22,827 nt of DNA from an uncultured Methylotenera sp. (GTDB taxonomy: Bacteria; Pseudomonadota; Gammaproteobacteria; Burkholderiales; Methylophilaceae). Each line of letters begins with the position of its first letter. Positions within the stretch are counted from its first letter, which is position 1. The position numbers were made by a program, and so were the translations under genes. The stretch is from positions 1 to 22,827 of the forward strand of contig NZ_CAMLGS010000034.1 of the NCBI RefSeq assembly GCF_946479685.1. The letters are read 5' to 3'. Positions 17,042 to 22,827 of this stretch are shown here, one piece after another. The notes beneath the pieces are model-generated. The model did no database searches. It was given only the letters and a program-made list of their open reading frames with translations, and had not been told where the DNA came from.

Positions 17042-17864
17042 ACCTGCATTACTGAACTGGATAGCAAATCTACTGTACGCCATCAGTATGGTAGTGATGT
17101 TATACGCGGTGGTATATGTGGTGGTGCATTTGCCGATTTTCCCGCTACGCGAAGTGAAAGTGGATGGAGAGTTACATCACGTTAGCCGTGAGCAGGTAAA
17201 GCTGATTGTCGCTAAGCATTTGAAAGGTAACTTTTTTACGCTGGACTTAATCAATGCCCGCGATGCGTTTGAGAAGTTGCCTTGGGCGCGCAGTGTGAGT
17301 GTACGCCGCCGCTGGCCGGATAAGCTAGAAGTAGTGATAGAAGAGCATGAAGCATTAGCGCGCTGGGGCAGTACCGCATTGGTGAATAAGCAGGGTGAGT
17401 TGTTCCATGCTGCTTCTGGCAGTGATTTGCCAGTGTTTTACGGGCCAGATAATGGTGTGATTGAAGTGGCATCACAGTATGACTCGCTGAATAAAGTGCT
17501 ACAAAGCGCTAATTTAGAAGTGGCAACCCTAGCGCTAACGCCTAGGCGCGCTTGGCAGGTGACCACCACCAACGGCATGGTGCTGGAGCTGGGCCGGGTG
17601 GAAATGCAGGCAAGGCTGGAGAAGTTTGCCAATATTTATAGCAGTACTTTGGTAGGGCTGAATAAGAAAATTACTTATGTGGATTTACGCTACCCCAGTG
17701 GTTTTGCGGTGCGTAGGCCAACAGCGGTGGTGAATACAGAAAAAGAAAAAGTCGCTAGTGCGGAAGGCAGTCAGAAAGTGGTAGAAGCTGCCAAAGCCAA
17801 GGCTAGCGATGGCAAGGCGATTAAAAGCGAAGCAGTGAAAAAACGTACGGGAACCGTGACCTAA
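17031..17864 (+). CDS. ftsQ: cell division protein FtsQ
   Basis: FtsQ is a bitopic inner-membrane protein that recruits FtsL and FtsB to the septum. The 277 residues have a cytoplasmic start, one membrane segment at about 12-35 and a POTRA domain at about 38-108. In the POTRA domain [20 protein letters not shown] leads to [20 protein letters not shown] and [24 protein letters not shown] beta domain follows to about 228, with the strand [15 protein letters not shown] that pairs with FtsB. The last 45 or so residues are an Ala/Lys/Glu-rich tail not seen in the core family. The ATG lies 11 bases inside ddl; ribosome binding is weak, so coupled translation is likely. Confidence 0.95.
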   Translation: MWDKPALLNWIANLLYAISMVVMLYAVVYVVVHLPIFPLREVKVDGELHHVSREQVKLIVAKHLKGNFFTLDLINARDAFEKLPWARSVSVRRRWPDKLEVVIEEHEALARWGSTALVNKQGELFHAASGSDLPVFYGPDNGVIEVASQYDSLNKVLQSANLEVATLALTPRRAWQVTTTNGMVLELGRVEMQARLEKFANIYSSTLVGLNKKITYVDLRYPSGFAVRRPTAVVNTEKEKVASAEGSQKVVEAAKAKASDGKAIKSEAVKKRTGTVT

Positions 17865-17883
17865 TTCACGGAAGGGATGAAGA

Positions 17884-19122
17884 ATGAGCAGAATTAAAGA
17901 AGATAAGAATTTGATTGTAGGCTTGGATATCGGCACATCTAAAATCGTGGCGATAGTGGCCGAATTGCAGCCTGAAGGTACGTTGAAGGTTATCGGCTTA
18001 GGTCAGCACGTGTCACGTGGCCTGAAAAAAGGCGTGGTGGTGAATATCGAATCTACCATGCAGTCGATTCAGCGCGCGTTGGAAGAAGCTGAGCTGATGG
18101 CTGATTGCAAAATCAATAACGTGTTTACCGGCATTGCCGGCAGCCATATCAAGAGTCTGAACTCACACGGTATGGTGAAGATTAAAGATGCTGAAGTATC
18201 GCAAATGGACGTTGACCGCGTAATTGAAACTGCGCGTGCCATTGCCTTGCCAGCCGACCAGCAGATTCTGCATATCCTGACCCAGGAATTCATTATCGAC
18301 GGCCAGGAAGACGTACGCGAGCCATTAGGCATGAGCGGCATGAAGCTGGAAGTAAAAGTGCATATCGTGACTGGCGCGGTAGCTGCAGCACAGAACATCG
18401 TGAAGTGCATCAAGCGCTGCGGTATCGAAGTGAGCGATTTGATTCTGCAACCATTGGCCTCAAGCCTGGCGGTGTTGACCGAAGATGAGAAAGAGCTGGG
18501 CGTGTGCCTGGTGGATATTGGTGGCGGCACAACGGATATTGCAGTATTCAAGCAAGGCGCGATTCGCCATACCGCAGTAGTGCCGATTGCTGGTGACCAA
18601 ATGACCAATGACGTGGCGGTAGCTTTCCGCACGCCAACCCAGTCCGCAGAAGATATCAAGATCAAGCACGGCTGCGCTTTACGCCAGTTGGCTGATCCGC
18701 GTGAAGTGGTGGAAGTGCCGGGTGTGGATGGTCGCGACCCACGTCAGTTATCAGTACAAACTCTGGCTGAAGTATTAGAGCCGCGTGTGGTGGAGCTGTA
18801 TGAGCTGGTATTGAATGAATTACGTCGTAGCGGCATGGAAGACATGATTGCATCAGGCATCGTCATCACTGGCGGTTCTGCCATGATGCGCGGCATGGTG
18901 GAATTAGGTGAAGAAATATTCCATATGCCGGTACGGTTAGGTATGCCACGTTATGTGGGTGGATTATCAGAAGTGGTAAGCAACCCAAGGTATGCCACTG
19001 GTGTAGGCCTGGTATTAATGGGCAAGCAGCAGTTAGAGCGACATTTAAGTGGTCAATTGGAATCAAGTTCATTCGGACGGATTTTAGAAAGAATGAAGAG
19101 CTGGTTCCAAGGCAACTTTTAA
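17884..19122 (+). CDS. ftsA: cell division protein FtsA
   Basis: FtsA is an actin-like ATPase that ties FtsZ filaments to the membrane and passes the signal to begin septal synthesis. The 412 residues show phosphate loop 1 GLDIGTSKIVAIV (13-25), the SHS2/1C-domain region around VFTGIAGSHIKSLNSHGMV (80-98), phosphate loop 2 VDIGGGTTDIAVF (210-222) and the adenosine motif ITGGSAMMRGM. The C-terminal amphipathic helix FGRILERMKSWFQGNF would bind the membrane. AAGGGA at 17872-17877, 6 bases before the ATG, is a fair ribosome binding site after a 19-base gap from ftsQ. Confidence 0.97.
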   Translation: MSRIKEDKNLIVGLDIGTSKIVAIVAELQPEGTLKVIGLGQHVSRGLKKGVVVNIESTMQSIQRALEEAELMADCKINNVFTGIAGSHIKSLNSHGMVKIKDAEVSQMDVDRVIETARAIALPADQQILHILTQEFIIDGQEDVREPLGMSGMKLEVKVHIVTGAVAAAQNIVKCIKRCGIEVSDLILQPLASSLAVLTEDEKELGVCLVDIGGGTTDIAVFKQGAIRHTAVVPIAGDQMTNDVAVAFRTPTQSAEDIKIKHGCALRQLADPREVVEVPGVDGRDPRQLSVQTLAEVLEPRVVELYELVLNELRRSGMEDMIASGIVITGGSAMMRGMVELGEEIFHMPVRLGMPRYVGGLSEVVSNPRYATGVGLVLMGKQQLERHLSGQLESSSFGRILERMKSWFQGNF

Positions 19123-19126
19123 CCGG

Positions 19127-19172
19127 TGATTGTTAGCAGTTGATCGTTAAGTAGTAGTAAGTGTTTAGCAGT
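19127..19172 (+). repeat. degenerate 14-17-base tandem repeats between ftsA and ftsZ
   Basis: TGATTGTTAGCAGT (19127-19140) and TGATCGTTAAGTAGT (19141-19155) are adjacent and similar. A looser third unit, 19156-19172, ends in GTTTAGCAGT. Pieces such as AGTAGTAAG continue to about 19195. The array begins 4 bases after the ftsA stop. Confidence 0.45.
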
Positions 19173-19218
19173 GAAAAGTAGTAAGGCAGAAGTAACAGTT
19201 AAAGTAAACGCTAAAAAG

Positions 19219-19224
19219 AGGAGG
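19219..19224 (+). promoter_or_regulatory. consensus Shine-Dalgarno of ftsZ
   Basis: AGGAGG lies 7 bases before the ftsZ ATG at 19232, in the context AGAGGAGG. It is the strongest ribosome binding site in the cluster, in keeping with FtsZ being needed in far more copies than the proteins of the overlapping genes upstream. Confidence 0.8.
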
Positions 19225-19231
19225 CAATAAA

Positions 19232-20410
19232 ATGTTTGAGATTATGGAAAAGAATTCCCAAGAAGCCGTGATTAAGGTGATTGGCGTTGGTGGTTGCGGT
19301 GGCAATGCAGTGGCGCACATGATTGAGAAAAATGTGGGCGGCGTTGAATTTATTTGCGCTAATACCGATATGCAAGCTTTGAAAAAGAGCCAAGCAAAAA
19401 CTGTATTGCAAATTGGTGAGGCAATGACGCGCGGTTTAGGCGCGGGTGCTAAACCAGAAGTAGGTCGCGAAGCTGCATTAGAAGACCGTGACGCGATTGC
19501 TGAGTTAATTGATGGCGCGGATATGCTGTTTATCACTGCTGGTATGGGTGGCGGTACAGGTACCGGCGCAGCACCAGTGATTGCACAAATCGCTAAAGAA
19601 ATGGGCATTTTAACGGTTGCGGTAGTGACTAAGCCTTTTTCATTTGAAGGTAAGCGCACTAAAGTGGCATCTGATGGTCTAGATGAGTTATCCAAGTATG
19701 TGGATTCACTGATTGTGATTCCAAACGAAAAATTAATGGAAGTATTGGGCGAGGATGTACCGTTCCTGGAAGCATTTAGAGCCGCTAACGATGTATTGCA
19801 CAATGCGGTATCTGGCATTGCTGAAATCATCAATTGCGCAGGTATGGTGAACGTGGACTTTGCTGACGTACGCACTGTGATGTCTGAAATGGGTATGGCA
19901 ATGATGGGTTCTGCATTAGCAACTGGCCCAGACCGTGCACGTATCGCGGCAGAACAAGCCGTAGCAAGCCCATTGTTGGAAGATGTCAACTTGGCGAATG
20001 CACGTGGCGTTTTAGTGAATATCACTACATCAACTGCTTTCAAAATGAAAGAGTACTACGATGTAATGAACACCATTAAAGAGTTCACTGCTGAAGATGC
20101 AACAGTAATCGTAGGTAATGTGTTTGATGACGCGATGGGTGATGGTCTGCGTGTAACCATGGTGGCAACTGGCTTGACTGGCGCACAACGCCGTCAACAA
20201 AAACCAGAGCTACGCGTAATGCCACAACAAGTGGTGCGTGATGGTACAACTAACCAACCAGTGTTTGTTGGTGGTGCAAGCATTGCGACTGATGATGAGG
20301 CGCCAGCAGTATTTGGCTCAAACAGCCGCCGCGCGCAAGTAGAAGCAATGAAAATGTCAGGGGTTGAAGAATACGATATCCCGGCATTTTTACGTAAACA
20401 AGCTGACTAA
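19232..20410 (+). CDS. ftsZ: cell division protein FtsZ
   Basis: FtsZ is the tubulin-like GTPase that forms the Z ring. The 392 residues match the usual size. GTP-binding signatures are VIGVGGCGGNAVAHM (16-30), FICANTDMQAL, and the tubulin loop GGGTGTG (106-112). The T7 region NVDFADVRTVM supplies the catalytic Asp. After about residue 320 a short variable linker leads to the C-terminal peptide EEYDIPAFLRKQAD, which binds FtsA, ZipA and MinC-type partners; this exact style of ending is common in betaproteobacteria. Spacing of 109 bases from ftsA and a consensus ribosome binding site allow separate, stronger translation. No clear promoter was seen in the gap. Confidence 0.98.
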   Translation: MFEIMEKNSQEAVIKVIGVGGCGGNAVAHMIEKNVGGVEFICANTDMQALKKSQAKTVLQIGEAMTRGLGAGAKPEVGREAALEDRDAIAELIDGADMLFITAGMGGGTGTGAAPVIAQIAKEMGILTVAVVTKPFSFEGKRTKVASDGLDELSKYVDSLIVIPNEKLMEVLGEDVPFLEAFRAANDVLHNAVSGIAEIINCAGMVNVDFADVRTVMSEMGMAMMGSALATGPDRARIAAEQAVASPLLEDVNLANARGVLVNITTSTAFKMKEYYDVMNTIKEFTAEDATVIVGNVFDDAMGDGLRVTMVATGLTGAQRRQQKPELRVMPQQVVRDGTTNQPVFVGGASIATDDEAPAVFGSNSRRAQVEAMKMSGVEEYDIPAFLRKQAD

Positions 20411-20544
20411 CTGACATTAACTAAGGGTCGGTGTGCATAGGGCAGTGTAGCCAGCGAAGGGCTGTCGCCGCGAATTATGTTATTATTTGATTGATTCGTA
20501 AGGAAATAGTCTGGTTTGAATGGTTGCTGAGTGCTCTGAACTAA

Positions 20545-20589
20545 AGCTTGTAGCACTGGAGCTTGTAGCACTGGAGCTTGTAGCACTGG
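20545..20589 (+). repeat. three perfect 15-base tandem repeats upstream of lpxC
   Basis: The unit AGCTTGTAGCACTGG occurs three times without a mismatch (20545-20559, 20560-20574, 20575-20589), and a further partial copy (AACTTAG) follows. The array ends 27 bases before the lpxC ATG. The perfect identity implies a recent or ongoing expansion. Confidence 0.9.
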
Positions 20590-20616
20590 AACTTAGAAAA
20601 TGGAATTTAATTAAGC

Positions 20617-21546
20617 ATGTTAAAGCAACGTACACTTAAAAAAGCGATAAGCGCCACAGGCGTTGGGTTGCACAATGGCGAAAAGGTTACTCTTACCCTG
20701 CGCCCTGCTGCACCTAATACTGGTATTGTTTTCAAACGGGTTGATCTGCCTCAGCCCAATGAAATCGTGGCTACTCCAGGCGTAGTGCATGACACAAGAA
20801 TGTGCTCTGCGCTGGAGGCCAATGGCGCACGCGTTGCTACTGTTGAGCATGTGATGTCTGCCCTTGCAGGTTTGGGTGTAGATAACGTGTATGTGGAGGT
20901 TGATGCTTCTGAAATACCGATTATGGATGGAAGCTCAGGCCCATTTGTATTTTTACTGCAGGAAGCTGGCTTGGTTGAGCAAGCTGCAGCCAAAAAATTC
21001 ATACGTATTATAAAAACCGTAGAAGTTAAAGAGGGTGATAAGTGGGTACGGTTTGAGCCTTATCATGGCTTTAAGATTGATTTCACCATTGATTTTAATC
21101 ACCCGGTATTTGAACACTCAGGCAATAACGTCAAAATCGATTTCGCAGCAGATTCTTACATTAAAGAAATCAGCCGTGCGCGCACTTTTGGCTTTATGCA
21201 TGAAGTAGAGTATTTGCGCTCGAATGGCTTGGCGCGTGGCGGTAGCTTAGATAACGCCATCGTGCTGGACGAGTACCGTGTATTGAATGCGGATGGCCTG
21301 CGTTATGACGACGAGTTTGTGAAGCACAAGGTATTAGATGCGATTGGTGACCTGTATATGCTGGGTCATCCCATCCTTGGTGCGTTTTATGCCTATAAGT
21401 CAGGCCATGCATTGAATAACCAGCTGTTGCGTGCGTTGATGCAAGACACCTCAGCGTGGGAATACACCACCTTTGAGAAGCAAGAAGATGCGCCGGCTAC
21501 GTTTTTATCACAGCCTGCGCAGTTGCTTGCAAAGCCAGTGTATTAA
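20617..21546 (+). CDS. lpxC: UDP-3-O-acyl-N-acetylglucosamine deacetylase LpxC
   Basis: LpxC is the zinc enzyme that commits UDP-3-O-acyl-GlcNAc to lipid A, so the organism has an LPS outer membrane. The 309 residues are of E. coli length (305). Zinc ligands are in place: His78 (in [11 protein letters not shown]), His237 and Asp241 (in [10 protein letters not shown]). The general acid/base Glu77 and His264 (KSGHALNNQ) are also present. [11 protein letters not shown] and [30 protein letters not shown] are further signatures. It lies 206 bases after ftsZ, a gap holding 15-base tandem repeats; the ribosome binding site is weak (GGA at 20602-20604). FtsH control of LpxC through its C-terminus is known in enterobacteria but cannot be judged here. 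Confidence 0.97.
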   Translation: MLKQRTLKKAISATGVGLHNGEKVTLTLRPAAPNTGIVFKRVDLPQPNEIVATPGVVHDTRMCSALEANGARVATVEHVMSALAGLGVDNVYVEVDASEIPIMDGSSGPFVFLLQEAGLVEQAAAKKFIRIIKTVEVKEGDKWVRFEPYHGFKIDFTIDFNHPVFEHSGNNVKIDFAADSYIKEISRARTFGFMHEVEYLRSNGLARGGSLDNAIVLDEYRVLNADGLRYDDEFVKHKVLDAIGDLYMLGHPILGAFYAYKSGHALNNQLLRALMQDTSAWEYTTFEKQEDAPATFLSQPAQLLAKPVY

Positions 21547-21579
21547 GTTGGAGCAGAAGAGTGGCTGGTTACGCCACCC

Positions 21580-21625
21580 AAGTTGGTCATAGCGAGCTTG
21601 GCCATATCAAGTTTAGTTATTGTTA
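21580..21625 (+). repeat. degenerate 15-base tandem repeats downstream of lpxC
   Basis: Units 21580-21594 (AAGTTGGTCATAGCG) and 21595-21609 (AGCTTGGCCATATCA) agree at 10 of 15 positions. A third, looser unit follows at 21610-21625. The array is preceded by a small hairpin, GTGGC 21561-21565 with GCCAC 21573-21577, that lacks a T-run. Confidence 0.4.
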
Positions 21626-21646
21626 AGTGGATAAGTGGAGGCGTAT

Positions 21647-21829
21647 ATGTTGATGATTCGCCTGATATTCGTTCTGTTAGTCATTACCGCGATGGTATTG
21701 CTGGGCCTGTACTTGTTATCAAGCGATAAAAAGTATCTACATTATTTCAAGCAAGTCATTAAATATACGTTCTATCTGGTCTTGGTCACGGGCGTCCTTT
21801 TTGTGTTGCGTCGTATCTTTTATCTTTAG
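21647..21829 (+). CDS. small two-helix membrane protein of unknown function
   Basis: The product, about 60 residues from the ATG at 21647, is not recognised as a named family. Two hydrophobic segments are clear: about 3-22 (MIRLIFVLLVITAMVLLGLY) and about 40-54 (YTFYLVLVTGVLFVL). A charged linker, SSDKKYLHYFKQVIK, lies between them and RRIFYL ends it. By the positive-inside rule the Lys-rich linker and Arg-rich end cannot both be assigned with confidence. GGAGG at 21637-21641, 5 bases before the ATG, is a strong ribosome binding site and supports a real gene; the frame is open upstream to a GTG at 21635. It sits between lpxC and an Slt-type transglycosylase, so a cell-envelope role is a guess from context only. 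Confidence 0.7.
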   Translation: MLMIRLIFVLLVITAMVLLGLYLLSSDKKYLHYFKQVIKYTFYLVLVTGVLFVLRRIFYL

Positions 21830-21874
21830 CCAATTTGTAACTTTAGCCAATTTGTATGTTTAGCCTATTCGAAA
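21824..21874 (+). repeat. 17-base tandem repeats across the stop of the small membrane protein gene
   Basis: Units 21824-21840 and 21841-21857 differ at one position (CTTTAGCCAATTTGTA plus A or T). A diverged third unit, 21858-21874, starts GTTTAGCCTATTCG. The first unit contains the last codon and stop (CTT TAG) of the small gene, and the second and third overlap the start of the next gene (ATG 21856). Confidence 0.7.
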
Positions 21875-22827
21875 AGTTATTCCAAGTGACAGTGCAACAA
21901 CAGCTTAGCCGGTTGTGCTTAGGCGCATTGTTGCTGTCTGGCCAGGCGGTCGCCATGTCGGATCAGGCCTTGTTTGATCATGCACGTGACGCCTATGCTA
22001 AAAAGAATGAATTGGCCTTGGCTGAGGATGTGAGCCAACTCACTAGCCAGCAATATATATTGGCGCCGTATGCCGCCTATTGGTTAATGTTGCTAAGGCT
22101 AGACCAAGCCGACAATGCAGAAGTGCAGGCCTTTATCACCCAATATGCTGATATGGCATTTGTTGATCGCTTACGTGGTGAGTGGCTGAAAAAGCTGGGC
22201 AAGAAGCAAGATTGGCCACTGTTTTTTGAGCATTATCCAAACTTTAAGCGCACTGATACAGCAGTAGAGTGTTATGCGCTATATGGCAAACACCAGTTTG
22301 ATAATCAGGAAGTATCTGCACAGGTTAAGAAAATATGGATGAGCTCTGCAGACTTGCCAAGTAGTTGCACCCCATTATTTGATGCGATGCAAGAGACTGG
22401 CGCCCTCAGTGCCAACGATATCTGGGCGCGGTTACGCTTGGCTTTGCAAGATGGCAAGCTGAGTGTGGCCAAAAGCATTATTGCGCGCTTATCTAGCTTT
22501 GATAAAAACAATCTAGAGTTACTCGCAGTCGCAGAGCAAACGCCTAAACTGCTACTCACTAGCAAAACTGTGACTGTCAAAATTAACAATAAAAAGACAG
22601 CATTAAAAACACCGTCGTTTAAGGCGCGCGATGATATAGAGGTGAACCTATACGCGCTGGATAGATTGGCGCGCACTAATATTCTGGACGCAATCGCAGT
22701 TAATCAGGCATTGCAGGACCGCTGGTCTGCGCATGATGCGGCGTTCGCATGGGGGCGTATTGCCTACCACGCGGCACGTACGCACCACCCTCAGGCGCTG
22801 GAGTTTTATGCCAAAGCCAATGAAACC
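21856..22827 (+). CDS. Slt-type soluble lytic murein transglycosylase, N-terminal part (cut by window edge)
   Basis: The frame is open for 324 codons to the end of the window. The ATG at 21856 gives a basic/hydrophobic signal peptide (about 1-34, LCLGALLLSGQAVA, with an Ala-Val-Ala cleavage site). An alpha-helical repeat region follows, with YAKKNELALAEDVSQ, LAPYAAYWLMLLRL, DRLRGEWLKKLGKKQDWPLF and VECYALYGKH. The phrases R.EWLK.LGK...W..F and YALYG are typical of the U-shaped superhelical domain of Slt70 enzymes, which cleave glycan strands in the periplasm to 1,6-anhydro-MurNAc ends. The catalytic C-terminal domain lies beyond the window, so activity cannot be checked. The ATG falls in a 17-base repeat and has no ribosome binding site; an internal GTG is possible. 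Confidence 0.8.
   Translation, partial: MFSLFEKLFQVTVQQQLSRLCLGALLLSGQAVAMSDQALFDHARDAYAKKNELALAEDVSQLTSQQYILAPYAAYWLMLLRLDQADNAEVQAFITQYADMAFVDRLRGEWLKKLGKKQDWPLFFEHYPNFKRTDTAVECYALYGKHQFDNQEVSAQVKKIWMSSADLPSSCTPLFDAMQETGALSANDIWARLRLALQDGKLSVAKSIIARLSSFDKNNLELLAVAEQTPKLLLTSKTVTVKINNKKTALKTPSFKARDDIEVNLYALDRLARTNILDAIAVNQALQDRWSAHDAAFAWGRIAYHAARTHHPQALEFYAKANET

Noticed and set aside
18069..18665. 198-codon open frame on the - strand
   Set aside because: It is antisense to the conserved core of ftsA with no recognisable domain or ribosome binding site.
19165..20043. 292-codon open frame on the - strand
   Set aside because: It lies antisense inside ftsZ, is rich in Ser/Thr/Ala/Ile as expected from the reverse of a conserved gene, and shows no family motif.
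20545..20589. Possible CRISPR-like array
   Set aside because: The 15-base units are directly adjacent with no spacers, and no cas gene is nearby; it is a plain tandem repeat.

Overview
The window carries an almost complete, canonical division and cell wall (dcw) cluster of a Gram-negative betaproteobacterium. The gene order is mraZ-rsmH-ftsL-ftsI-murE-murF-mraY-murD-ftsW-murG-murC-murB-ddl-ftsQ-ftsA-ftsZ-lpxC, all on the + strand. The FtsZ tail (DIPAFLRKQAD), a Gram-negative lipid A gene (lpxC) next to ftsZ, the moderate GC content and the neighbouring rnk, VF530 and rnpB loci suggest a betaproteobacterium, perhaps a Methylophilaceae-type methylotroph. The family assignment is inference and was not tested by any search.

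Layout. Positions 1-107 hold the beginning of a LysR-type regulator on the - strand, cut by the window edge. Next come rnk (+), a convergent VF530/DUF2132 gene (-), a very short FlgC/FlgG-like rod protein gene, and a YjfB-like motility gene whose last codons lie in another frame, which implies a one-base deletion. The RNase P RNA gene (about 1711-2030) follows, with an extended -10 promoter. A 620-base non-coding stretch then leads to the dcw promoter: TTGCAA-N17-TATAGT followed by three TGGGN boxes spaced exactly 10 bases apart, the classic MraZ operator.

From 2654 to 21546 the genes run as one transcription unit. Eleven of the sixteen junctions overlap, nine by 1 or 4 bases plus the GTGA junction and an 11-base overlap, so translation is probably coupled. 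The products make UDP-MurNAc-pentapeptide (MurB, C, D, E, F, Ddl), lipid I and lipid II (MraY, MurG), and polymerise and cross-link septal wall (FtsW, FtsI). They also build the divisome (FtsL, FtsQ, FtsA, FtsZ), modify 16S rRNA (RsmH), autoregulate the cluster (MraZ) and commit to lipid A synthesis (LpxC). Downstream are a small two-helix membrane protein and the first 324 codons of an Slt-type lytic transglycosylase.

The gene content is ordinary. The most unusual signals are small: short, often degenerate tandem repeats of 15-22 bases in nearly every longer spacer, a palindrome between the -35 and -10 of the dcw promoter, a 44-48-residue extension on RsmH, and the frameshifted YjfB tail. 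I found no evidence of a new multi-gene system, mobile element or CRISPR array.
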